From assembly GCA_027325115.1 (NCBI GenBank), contig DAHWFG010000660.1, positions 1-12,611 of the forward strand: a DNA stretch of 12,611 nucleotides, written 5' to 3'. The notes under the pieces were generated by a model. That model saw nothing but the letters and a program-made list of their open reading frames with translations, was not told where the DNA came from and did not search any database. Positions 1-7,647 of the stretch are shown here, in pieces. The DNA comes from JAKBCQ01 sp021807585. Its GTDB lineage: Bacteria; Planctomycetota; Planctomycetia; Isosphaerales; Isosphaeraceae. Position 1 is the first letter of the stretch. Each line of letters opens with the position of its first letter. The position numbers and the translations under genes were made by a program.

Positions 1-1743
1 TGCAACCGCACCTGACACGCCCCGAGCGTCGTCGGTCTGACGACGGTCTTCGGTGCCGGCGGCGGCACCAGTTCGTACGAAGAAGCCGAGCACGCCGGCG
101 TGATCGTGCTATGGGGATCGAACGCGCGCGAAACGCATCCGATCTTTTTTCATCATGTGCTTAAGGCATTACATAAGGGTGCAAGTTTATTTGTGATCGA
201 TCCCAGGAGAACGAGTTCGGCGGAATGGGGAGACCTGAGGCTTGAGGTCGAGGTGGGAACGGACGTGGTTCTCGCCGGGGCGATCGGCCGCGAGATCATC
301 GCCGCGGGGCTCGCGAACCTCGATTTCATCGCTCGAGCGACGACGGGTTTCGACGCGTATCGTCGGGGGGTCGACGAATACACGCTCGAGAAAGCCGAGG
401 CGATCACGCGCGTCCCCGCGGCGATCATCAGGCAAACGGCTCACGCCTACGCGCACGCCGATCGCGCGATGATTTGCTGGACGCTCGGAATCACCGAACA
501 TCATAACGGAGTGGATAACGTTCTTTCATTGATCAATCTGTCGCTTTTGACGGGGCACGTCGGGCGGTACGGATCGGGTTTGAACCCGCTTCGAGGTCAG
601 AACAACGTCCAGGGTGGGGGGGACATGGGGGCTCTTCCCGATCGCTTACCGGGGTTCCAGCTCGTCGAAGACGATTCGGCCCGAGCCAAGTTCGATCGAG
701 CCTGGGGCGTCGAGACCCCGCCACGTAAAGGTATGCATTTATCACAAATGTTTGATGCGATGGAGTCGCGCGATTTGACGTCGCTGTACATCATCGGCGA
801 GAACCCGGCGCAATCCGAGGCCGACGCGACGCGGACGATTCATTTATTAAACAAGCTTGAGCATCTTGTGGTTCAAGATATCTTTCTTACAAAAACAGCG
901 GAGCTTGCGGACGTGGTTTTGCCGGCGTCGGCGGCTTGGTGCGAGAGCGACGGCACGGTGACGAACAGCGAGCGGAGGGTGCAGCGGGTTCGGAAGGCGC
1001 TCGATCCTCCCGGGCTCGCTCGGCAAGACGTCGCGATCGTCGCCGATCTGGCGCGCAGGCTCGGCAAAGACTGGGGCGAACCGACCGCCGAGGCGATCTG
1101 GGACGAGCTTCGATCGCTTAGCCCGATGCACGCGGGTATGAGCTATCAAAGGCTTGAACAACTGGGTGGTATCCAGTGGCCTTGCCCCGATGAGAATCAT
1201 CCCGGCGAGTCGTTTTTGCACGCGAGGCTCTGGAAAGACCCGATCGACGGCGCGCGCGCTCCGTTCAGCGTCGTCGCGCACGATCCTCCGGTCGATCGTC
1301 TTGATCACGATTTTCCGATCCGGCTTACGACGGGTCGGCGGCTCGATTCGTATAACACCGGCGTTCAATCGAACGGTTTTGACACGCCGATGCGTCGCGG
1401 CGAGGCGATCGAACTCGCGACCGCGGACGCGGAGCGGCTCGGCGTTCTGGACGGGGATGTCGTTCGCGTGACTTCGCGACGGGGATCGATCGTCGCGCCG
1501 GCTCGGATCGAGCCGACGCTTCGCCCCGGTCTCGCATTCATGACGCTCCACTTTCCCGACGAGGTCGAAACGAATCGGCTGACGATCGACGCGATCGATC
1601 CCAAATCGGGAACCGCCGAATTCAAGGCGACCGCGATCCGAGTCGAGAAAATCGTCGATTCGGGTCGGGGGCGTCAATCGCAAGAAAATGGTGATATCCA
1701 AATACAAGAATGTTTTCAAACATCATTGGTAACGGGGGCTTGA
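1..1743 (+). CDS. fdhF: Formate dehydrogenase catalytic (alpha) subunit, selenocysteine-containing, 5'-partial
   Basis: Catalytic Mo/W-bis-MGD subunit that oxidises formate to CO2. The frame is open from base 1 if the TGA at 13-15 is read as selenocysteine: the residues around it are CNRT-U-HAPSVVGL, the formate dehydrogenase active-site motif in which Sec or Cys ligates the metal and the next His is catalytic. Downstream motifs fit the family: HHNGVDNVLSLINL, then NPLRGQNNVQGGGDMGALP, whose Arg (codon 592-594) corresponds to the conserved active-site Arg. The C-terminal molybdopterin dinucleotide-binding domain begins near nt 1318 (RLTTGRRLDSYNTG). An ATG-type start at about nt 100 would cut off the active site, so it is rejected. 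580 codons are visible; the N-terminus lies outside the window. The last ~25 residues are an AT-richer, non-conserved tail. The diaphorase gene starts 6 nt after the stop, implying one operon. A related bis-MGD oxidoreductase is possible, but the motif set is specific to formate dehydrogenases. Confidence 0.95.
13..53 (+). promoter_or_regulatory. Selenocysteine UGA codon and bacterial SECIS element
   Basis: TGA at 13-15 is followed by a perfect 7-bp stem, 27-33 (CGTCGTC) with 39-45 (GACGACG), closing the loop GGTCT at 34-38. A lower helix can form between 22-26 and 49-53 (four Watson-Crick pairs and one G-U) with a 3-nt bulge at 46-48. From memory of the E. coli fdhF SECIS, its GGUCU loop also starts 18 nt after the UGA, as here. 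The bulged U of the E. coli element is not evident, so recognition by SelB may differ in detail. The element is inside the coding sequence, as usual for bacteria. Confidence 0.9.
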
Positions 1744-1749
1744 TCGCGG

Positions 1750-3624
1750 ATGGATTTACGATTTATGGACTCCGAGCCGACCGTCGCCGAACGCGGCGCG
1801 ATCGACGCGGTTTTAGGCGATCGCGCCGCCGATGACGATTCGGTCGAAGGGTCGATCGTATCGGCGATCGACCGGTGCGTCCCGCTCGGAGCGGCCCGGC
1901 TTGAAGCCGCCGCGCAGAGGCGGAGCCTGCTGCTTCCGGCGCTCCTGGGGGTTCAATCGCGCCTGGGCCGCGTGAGCGCGGGGGCTCTTAATGAAATTTG
2001 CAAGCGCCTTCATGTTCCCCCCGCCGAGGCTTACGGAACGGCAAGCTTTTATGCAATGATATCGCTTGATGAACAACCGCCGATCGTCGTTCACGTCTGC
2101 GACGATCTCGCGTGTCGCTCGGCGGGTTCGGAACGGTTGATTCATGAGCTCGAACGAGCGCACGGCGTCGAGGACTCGGTCCGTGCCGGAACGATCGGGA
2201 CGTGGCGCAAGAGCCCGTGTCTGGGCCTTTGCGATCGCGCGCCCGCGGCGCTCGCGATCGCGGCGGGTGAAACGCCGATCGAGGAGGCGATGGCGCCCGT
2301 CTCGGTCGATCAAATCTTGCAAGCCGTGGCGGGGAAGATCGCCGCCGATTCGGCGCCGATCGTGCTTCCCCAGGCGGGCGAGCCCGGCCTCAGGCTGTTG
2401 CGCCGCGTGGGGAAAATCGATCCCGCGAGCCTCGACGATTATCGGGCGCACGGCGGCTACGCGGCGCTTCGCAAGGCGTTCGATCTCGGTCCCGACCGCG
2501 TTATCCGCGAGGTTTCCGATTCCAATCTGCTCGGCCGCGGCGGCGCGGCGTTCCCCTCGGGACGGAAGTGGGAGGCGGTGGCGAAGGCTCGCGTTCGTCC
2601 CCATTATCTCGTATGCAACGCCGACGAATCCGAGCCCGGGACGTTCAAAGATCGCGTCCTGATGGAACACGACCCGTTCGCGGTGATCGAGGCGATGACG
2701 ATCGCCGCGTTCGCAACAGGATGCGAAAAGGGTTATATCTACATTCGAGGCGAATATCCCCGCGCCGCGACGCGTCTTGAAGCGGCGATCCGCGCCGCGC
2801 GGGCGCGCGGATATCTGGGAAGCGACGTCTTGGAGCGCGGGTTGACGTTTGATATCGAGATCAGACGAGGCGGAGGAGCGTATATCTGCGGCGAGGAGAC
2901 GGCGCTGCTCAATTCGATCGAGGGGTATCGCGGCGAACCGCGCAATAAACCGCCGTTCCCGGTTCAGGAGGGATTGTTCGGCAAGCCGACCCTTATCAAC
3001 AATGTTGAAACTCTTGCTAATATTATTGATATTTTGTTGTATGGCGGCCTTTCGTACGCTTCGATCGGCGGCGCGGGTTCGACGGGGACGAAGCTTTTTT
3101 GCGTATCGGGGCGGGTGGAGAAGCCCGGGCTTTACGAGGTCGAGTTCGGCGCGACGATTCGAGAAGTGATCGCGCTTGCGGGGGGCGTTCGCGAGCGACG
3201 CGGAGTGAAGGCGGTGTTGCTGGGGGGCGCGGCTGGTTCGTTCGTCACGCCCGACGAGCTTGATACGCCGCTGACGTTCGAGGGGACGCGAGCGATCGGC
3301 GCGTCGATCGGATCGGGGGTTTTAATCGTTTTCGACGATGAACAAGATTTGAAACCGATTGTGACGAGGATCGCCGAATTTTTTCGCGAGGAATCGTGCG
3401 GTCAGTGCGTCCCGTGCCGCGCGGGGGCGGTTCGGCAGGAGGAACTCGTCGGCAGGGTGTTCGCGGGGAAGCCGATCGGATCGATCGCCGCCGAACTCGC
3501 GCTTCACGGCGAAATCGACCGCGCGATGCGCGACGCTTCGATCTGCGGGCTCGGGCAAACCGCGGGGGTCGCGATCGATTCGGCGTTCCGCAAACTCAAA
3601 ATCCATCAACCGGAAAATCAATAA
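1750..3624 (+). CDS. NuoE-NuoF fusion: NAD+-reducing diaphorase (beta) subunit of formate dehydrogenase
   Basis: A 624-residue fusion of the two complex I-type NADH module subunits; it passes electrons from the Fe-S chain to FMN and NAD+. Residues ~60-190 are a thioredoxin-like [2Fe-2S] NuoE domain with Cys117, Cys122, Cys157 and Cys161 (CDDLAC and CLGLC). Residues ~215-620 are NuoF: the FMN/NADH motif GRGGAAFPSGRKW at 262-274, GGGAYICGEETALL at 374-387, and a C-terminal [4Fe-4S] site with Cys550, Cys553, Cys556 (ESCGQCVPC) and Cys599. All expected ligands are present. The first ~55 residues are an acidic, poorly conserved extension; Met6 is an alternative start and no clear Shine-Dalgarno site decides. 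It lies 6 nt after the alpha subunit and 14 nt before the Fe-S subunit. The same fusion occurs in soluble NAD-dependent formate dehydrogenases and hydrogenases; the neighbouring alpha subunit points to formate. Confidence 0.94.
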   Translation: MDLRFMDSEPTVAERGAIDAVLGDRAADDDSVEGSIVSAIDRCVPLGAARLEAAAQRRSLLLPALLGVQSRLGRVSAGALNEICKRLHVPPAEAYGTASFYAMISLDEQPPIVVHVCDDLACRSAGSERLIHELERAHGVEDSVRAGTIGTWRKSPCLGLCDRAPAALAIAAGETPIEEAMAPVSVDQILQAVAGKIAADSAPIVLPQAGEPGLRLLRRVGKIDPASLDDYRAHGGYAALRKAFDLGPDRVIREVSDSNLLGRGGAAFPSGRKWEAVAKARVRPHYLVCNADESEPGTFKDRVLMEHDPFAVIEAMTIAAFATGCEKGYIYIRGEYPRAATRLEAAIRAARARGYLGSDVLERGLTFDIEIRRGGGAYICGEETALLNSIEGYRGEPRNKPPFPVQEGLFGKPTLINNVETLANIIDILLYGGLSYASIGGAGSTGTKLFCVSGRVEKPGLYEVEFGATIREVIALAGGVRERRGVKAVLLGGAAGSFVTPDELDTPLTFEGTRAIGASIGSGVLIVFDDEQDLKPIVTRIAEFFREESCGQCVPCRAGAVRQEELVGRVFAGKPIGSIAAELALHGEIDRAMRDASICGLGQTAGVAIDSAFRKLKIHQPENQ

Positions 3625-3638
3625 GAGGTCATGCGGAT

Positions 3639-4721
3639 ATGGAATCAAATAAATCAGCATTTAATAGAAGTGTGGAATTAACGATTGACGGTCGCGTCGT
3701 CCGGGTCGCCGAGGGGGCTACGATTTTGGACGCGTGTCGGACGCTCGACGTCGACACGCCGGTTTTGTGTTTCGTCGAGAATATGCCTCCTGTGAACGTG
3801 TGTCGCGTGTGCGTCGTCGAGGTCGAGGGATCGCGAACGCTCGTTCCGGCGTGTTCGCGCACGGTCGAGCCCGGGATGAGGGTTCATACCGATACGCCGC
3901 GCGTTCGGTTGAGCCGCAAGCTCGTGCTCGAGTTGCTGGGGTCGTCGGTCGATCTTTCGCTCTGTGCGCGGGCGGGGGATTATATCGAGCGTTATGAAGC
4001 CGATCCGGCGCGGTTCGGCGCGATCGACCGCGAGAATTCGGCCGGCGATCGCGATTCGGCGCGCGCCGGAAGGCGGCGGGCGGGCGAACCCCGAGCGGTC
4101 GCGAGCGTCGCGGTCCCCGTCAAAATTGATAACAACTTGTATATACGTGATTATTCGAAATGCATTCTTTGTTACGCTTGCGTAAGCGCGTGCGGCGAGG
4201 AGGCGCAGAACACGTTCGCGATCGCGGTCGCGGGGCGCGGGTTCGACGCGCGGATCTCGACCGAGTTCGCGGTATCGCTTCCCGATTCGGCGTGCGTCTA
4301 CTGCGGTAATTGCATCGGCGTTTGCCCGACGGGCGCGTTAATGTTCAAATCAGAATTTGACATGAGGTCGGCGGGGACTTGGGACGAGTCGCGGCAGGAG
4401 CGGGTCGACACGATTTGTCCTTATTGCGGGGTCGGTTGCGTCTTGACGCTCCACACCCAAGACAATCAAATCGTCAAGGCGACTTCGCCGCTTGACAGCG
4501 ACGTGACGAACGGCCTGTTGTGCGTGAAAGGGCGTTTCGGCTGGGAATTCGTCCAAAACCGCGAGGGGGATGAGAGCGGGACGCGAAACGGCGAGACTTC
4601 GGCGGACGAGTCGGTCTCCGCGATCGCTCGGTCCTCCGCGGGCGAGGCCGCCGCGATCGACTCAATCGAATCCAACCGCGAAACCCGAACCGATTGGAAA
4701 AATCAAGGATCGCAATCATGA
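3639..4721 (+). CDS. Fe-S electron-transfer subunit: NuoG/HoxU-like N-terminus plus molybdopterin oxidoreductase [4Fe-4S] domain
   Basis: A 360-residue protein laid out like the N-terminal part of NuoG-type formate dehydrogenase alpha subunits. Residues 12-80 are a plant-type [2Fe-2S] domain (Cys44, 55, 58, 72). Residues ~165-235 carry two [4Fe-4S] ferredoxin motifs (Cys175/178/181/185 and Cys219/222/225/229). Residues 258-305 are a complete molybdopterin Fe4S4 domain (CPYCGVGC from Cys260, then Cys295 in GLLCVKGRFGW, with the Lys after it that relays electrons from the metal site in this family). It stops where the Mo domain would start and ends in a ~50-residue polar, probably disordered tail. 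The His/Cys [4Fe-4S] site usual at ~102-115 is degenerate: only Cys109 remains. The ATG at 3639 is chosen because GAGG lies 10 nt upstream and the frame before it has no homologous sequence. It overlaps the next gene by 4 nt. It probably links the Mo site to the diaphorase. Confidence 0.88.
   Translation: MESNKSAFNRSVELTIDGRVVRVAEGATILDACRTLDVDTPVLCFVENMPPVNVCRVCVVEVEGSRTLVPACSRTVEPGMRVHTDTPRVRLSRKLVLELLGSSVDLSLCARAGDYIERYEADPARFGAIDRENSAGDRDSARAGRRRAGEPRAVASVAVPVKIDNNLYIRDYSKCILCYACVSACGEEAQNTFAIAVAGRGFDARISTEFAVSLPDSACVYCGNCIGVCPTGALMFKSEFDMRSAGTWDESRQERVDTICPYCGVGCVLTLHTQDNQIVKATSPLDSDVTNGLLCVKGRFGWEFVQNREGDESGTRNGETSADESVSAIARSSAGEAAAIDSIESNRETRTDWKNQGSQS
4705..4709 (+). promoter_or_regulatory. 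Ribosome binding site AAGGA for the flavin reductase
   Basis: AAGGA, 8 nt before ATG 4718, lies inside the end of the upstream coding sequence. It fixes the start codon and supports the ATGA stop-start coupling. Confidence 0.75.
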
Positions 4722-5197
4722 GCATTGACGTGCGCGAGTATCGAAGGACGATCGGCCTGTTCGCGACGGGAGTGACCGTGATCGTCGCCGAGTTTGACGG
4801 ATCGGTCCACGCGATGACCGCGAACGCGGTGTCTTCGCTTTCGCTCGATCCGCTCCTGTTGCTCGTCTGTGTGGATAAACGTGCCAAGATGCTTTCGTAT
4901 CTGGAAAAATGCAAGTATTTTACGGTGAACGTTCTCTCGGAGGATCAGGAGGGGGTTTCGGCGTATTTCGCCGGGCAAGCCGGCGCGAACGACCCCGAGC
5001 CGGAGTTCGTCGCGTGGCGCGGCGGGCTTAAACTCGAAGCGACGATCGCGACGCTCGGTTGCGAGCCTTACCAACGACTCGAAGGGGGGGATCACGTGAT
5101 CGTCCTGGGAAAAGTTGATGCGATCGAACAGGCGCCGCCGCCGCGAAAGCCGTTGCTCTATTACGAGGGGGGTTATAAACGCATCGCGATCGATTGA
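4718..5197 (+). CDS. Flavin reductase-like FMN-binding split-barrel protein
   Basis: A 159-residue protein of the flavin reductase-like family, which reduces FMN/FAD with NAD(P)H or binds FMN as a cofactor. Visible family features are GVTVIVA and HAMTANAVSSLSLDPLLLL (residues 18-50) and FTVNVLSEDQ (68-77), then GDHVIVLGKV (124-133) and the C-terminal PLLYYEGGY (145-153). The length is typical. The start is ATG 4718: it overlaps the preceding stop as ATGA and has AAGGA 8 nt upstream; a TTG at 4694 in the same frame is less likely. The overlap implies translational coupling with the formate dehydrogenase Fe-S subunit. Substrate and partner cannot be told from sequence; it could supply reduced flavin, act as an accessory redox protein, or simply share the operon. 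Confidence 0.88.
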   Translation: MSIDVREYRRTIGLFATGVTVIVAEFDGSVHAMTANAVSSLSLDPLLLLVCVDKRAKMLSYLEKCKYFTVNVLSEDQEGVSAYFAGQAGANDPEPEFVAWRGGLKLEATIATLGCEPYQRLEGGDHVIVLGKVDAIEQAPPPRKPLLYYEGGYKRIAID

Positions 5198-5239
5198 CCA
5201 AACCGCCCGGATCGCCTCAATTTCAAAAAGGATCCATTA

Positions 5240-6469
5240 ATGTTAAATACAAAATATCATTACTATGAATGTTTACAATATCATATGGGCGATCATCGGT
5301 CGATCGTTCCGATCGCGTTGTTGTTCGCGATCGCGTGCGGATCGTGCGCGAATTCATCGATTGCGCGGGGGGGCGAGCCGAGGCTTGATTTCGTCGCCGA
5401 TCGCGTGAAATCGGGGCGAGTCGTCGTCGAATTATCCGGGCTCGACCGCGATTCGATCGATCGTCTTAAGGACGCGAGTCTCGATTTCGACGCGTGGCGG
5501 AGCATTTTCCGATTAACGCTGATCTCCGCCGATACGCCCGTCGATGCGGCGATCGTCGGCGGGTATAGCGTGGAAAAAGACGTCGTCCGCTTTACCCCTC
5601 GGTATCCGCTTGATCCAGGCTCGGCGTATCGCGCCTCGTTTCACCAGGGCGCGATTCCAGGAGCGAACCGAACGAACAAGACGGCGACGATCGCGGTCGA
5701 TTTCCGCGTCGCGAGTCGCGACGTGAAAACGAAACCGCGCGTCGTCGCGGTTTATCCCTCAAACAATCTTGTTCCTGAAAACCTGCTCAAGCTTTACGTC
5801 CACTTTTCCGCGCCGATGAGCCAAGGGCGTATTTATGAACATATAAGGCTTATCGACGCGGCGGGTAATCGAGTCGATTCGCCGTTTCTCGAATTGGGGG
5901 AGGAGCTTTGGAACGGCGACGGAACGAGGCTCACGCTCCTGTTCGATCCCGGCCGAATCAAACGAGGGCTTCGTCCCCGCGAGGAGGACGGGCCGATCCT
6001 CGTTGAAGGAAGAACATATACATTTATAATGGATGCAAATACCGAGGATCAATACGGCGAGCCGATCGCGGTCGAGTTCCGCAAGACTCTCAAAGCGGGC
6101 GCTCCCGATTCGGAACAGCCCGATCCCGCGAGCTGGATTCTCAAGGCTCCAGGGGCGAACTCACGCGAAGTTCTGGCGATCGACTTGCCCGAGCCGCTCG
6201 ATCGTTCGCTGCTCGAAAAATGCGTGCGGATAGAGGCTGGAACCGCGGGGGTCGTCGCGGGATCGATCGAAATACCCCTCGGCGAAAATCGTTGGATTTT
6301 TTCTCCCAAAGAACCGTGGCGCCGCGGCGAGTATACGATCCGAATCGACGGCAAGCTCGAGGATTTGGCGGGCAACAGCGTCGATCGTCCGTTCGAGATC
6401 GATCGCCAGGAACCCAAGGACGATTCGGCGACCGCGAAAACCAAAACGCTCAAGTTTATAATAAAATGA
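5240..6469 (+). CDS. Secreted or lipid-anchored protein with SbsA-type bacterial Ig-like (Big_5) domains
   Basis: A 409-residue exported protein of unknown function. Residues 21-33 form a hydrophobic segment (IVPIALLFAIAC) ending at Cys33, which could be a weak lipobox (AIAC) or the end of an ordinary signal peptide. ATG 5240 is preceded by AAAAGG with about 8 nt spacing; Met16 (nt 5285) would give a more conventional signal peptide. The mature part looks like two to three beta-rich Ig-like units (roughly 45-140, 150-260 and 285-390). The middle one, with VVAVYPSNNLVPENLLKLYV and HFSAPMS, is typical of SbsA/Big_5 domains. The end is a Lys/Asp-rich tail. The first 45 nt are strikingly AT-rich (8 G/C). 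It lies 42 nt after the flavin reductase, so it might be read from the same transcript, but no functional link to formate metabolism is visible. Confidence 0.8.
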   Translation: MLNTKYHYYECLQYHMGDHRSIVPIALLFAIACGSCANSSIARGGEPRLDFVADRVKSGRVVVELSGLDRDSIDRLKDASLDFDAWRSIFRLTLISADTPVDAAIVGGYSVEKDVVRFTPRYPLDPGSAYRASFHQGAIPGANRTNKTATIAVDFRVASRDVKTKPRVVAVYPSNNLVPENLLKLYVHFSAPMSQGRIYEHIRLIDAAGNRVDSPFLELGEELWNGDGTRLTLLFDPGRIKRGLRPREEDGPILVEGRTYTFIMDANTEDQYGEPIAVEFRKTLKAGAPDSEQPDPASWILKAPGANSREVLAIDLPEPLDRSLLEKCVRIEAGTAGVVAGSIEIPLGENRWIFSPKEPWRRGEYTIRIDGKLEDLAGNSVDRPFEIDRQEPKDDSATAKTKTLKFIIK

Positions 6470-6471
6470 GA

Positions 6472-7503
6472 TTATTTATGTATTTGAATCAATGCGATCG
6501 TCGCCCACGCCGAGGTCGAAACGTGCTCGGCGTAGCTTTCTCCTCCGGCGGGGCGCGTCGTCGCGGGCCAGCCCCCTTCGGGAAGTTGAGTCGCTTGCAG
6601 ATAGGTTCGACCGCGATCGATCAGGCCGGGAACGCGACGATCGGTCTGGACGACGGATTGGAGCGCGATCAAAGCGAGCGCGGCGTCGAACGGTTCGGGA
6701 GGGGACGATTCAAACGGACCCCAGCCGCCTTCATCTCCTTGCGATCGAACGAGGAGGTCGATCGCGGCTTTGAGCCGATCGCGCGACGCGGGATCGAATC
6801 GATCGATCGCAACCGATCGGTATCGGTCGCCGATCGCGAGCAAAGCGATCGCCGCCGCGGGGATGTTTTGAATCGGCATGTTTTGAATCCAGCGGTCGGC
6901 GCGGGCGATTTCGTTTTGGAAGATTGTTTGATCGGCCCGCGCCAGGGTTTTGCGAGCCGTCCAGGTGGCGAGCGCGGCGCCGTAGGTCGCGGGAGCGCCG
7001 ACGGCGCCCGAATCGCCGATTATCCAGCCGCCGTCTTGCGCCTGATCGACGATCAATAACCTGGCGGCTTTAAGAAGAAGCGAGCGGTCTTGGACGAGCC
7101 CCGCGTCGACCGCGTCGGCGAGCGCCGAGGCGAACTGGACGCGTGCGAGGGGTCGATCGCTCGAAGGTCGCTTGGCCGATTCGACCGTCCAGCGGGTCGG
7201 CTCGGAAAGCCATGTGATCGTATCGCTTAGGGTTCGATCGGGAACGTCAAAGCCGAACCTTCGCGCGGCGATCAAGGCGCGAGCTCCGTCGCCGTTGTTA
7301 TGGCACGAGAAACAACCGTTTTCCCGCGACCAAAGCGGGACTTCCATTTTCAGATAAACGACGGCTCGCTCGAGCGTGTTCGGCCTCGCGGGATCGTCGA
7401 TTCGCTCGGACTCGGCGTTCAGACCGCCGGCGCCGAGAATCAAGGGGGTTGACGCGATCCAAACCGAACAAAGGATGATTGAAGTTCGGATATTCATGGC
7501 CAT
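6472..7503 (-). CDS. Exported CxxCH protein with squalene-cyclase-like (QxxxGGW) alpha-alpha barrel repeats
   Basis: A 343-residue protein with an N-terminal signal peptide (residues ~7-30, IILCSVWIASTPLILGAG) followed by CFSCH at 64-68, a c-type haem attachment motif. From ~residue 75 it is alpha-helical with prenyltransferase/squalene-oxidase-type repeats: DQAQDGGW (ends 160), SQGDEGGW (ends 261) and TQLPEGGW (ends 312). The catalytic DxDD motif of squalene-hopene cyclases is absent and the protein is about half their length, so cyclase activity is doubtful; a periplasmic repeat protein with a haem is more likely. The frame stays open upstream to 7632, but the start at ATG 7503 is preferred because the signal peptide follows at once and GGA lies just upstream; ATG 7497 is also possible. 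Its stop is only 2 nt from that of the convergent Ig-like gene. Confidence 0.82.
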   Translation of the reverse strand: MAMNIRTSIILCSVWIASTPLILGAGGLNAESERIDDPARPNTLERAVVYLKMEVPLWSRENGCFSCHNNGDGARALIAARRFGFDVPDRTLSDTITWLSEPTRWTVESAKRPSSDRPLARVQFASALADAVDAGLVQDRSLLLKAARLLIVDQAQDGGWIIGDSGAVGAPATYGAALATWTARKTLARADQTIFQNEIARADRWIQNMPIQNIPAAAIALLAIGDRYRSVAIDRFDPASRDRLKAAIDLLVRSQGDEGGWGPFESSPPEPFDAALALIALQSVVQTDRRVPGLIDRGRTYLQATQLPEGGWPATTRPAGGESYAEHVSTSAWATIALIQIHK

Positions 7504-7647
7504 GATAAATTCCGCGATGTTGAGCGGAAGCCGAGAGCGTTCGATCGAGGACGACCGAAACCGACCGCCGCGCCCTGGACGATCGAATGTATCACGCTTA
7601 TTGTCGGGAGCGAAACGCCCTTTTCTTTTCACGAGACGAGAACAACC
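7504..7647. promoter_or_regulatory. Divergent intergenic region between the CxxCH protein and the MFS transporter
   Basis: The 144 nt must hold the start signals of both divergent genes if the starts chosen here are right. No confident -35/-10 pair or operator palindrome can be named. A pyrimidine-rich run (cccttttcttttc) lies about 20 nt before the MFS start. Confidence 0.4.

Noticed and set aside
847..1719. Long antisense open frame (290 aa)
   Set aside because: Arg/Asp-rich shadow opposite a well-conserved formate dehydrogenase domain; caused by GC-rich, palindromic GATC-type codon use. The same holds for the antisense frame 1813-2670 and others.
100..1743. Gene start of the formate dehydrogenase alpha subunit near nt 100
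   Set aside because: The frame is homologous upstream through the TGA at 13-15, which is a selenocysteine codon; a start here would remove the active site.
3396..3638. N-terminal extension of the Fe-S subunit
   Set aside because: This stretch is inside the diaphorase gene in another frame and translates to Arg-rich sequence; homology begins at the ATG at 3639.
6220..7059. Plus-strand open frame (279 aa) spanning two gene ends
   Set aside because: It overlaps the end of the Ig-like gene and runs antisense to the CxxCH protein, is Arg/Gly-rich without any domain, and has no ribosome binding site.
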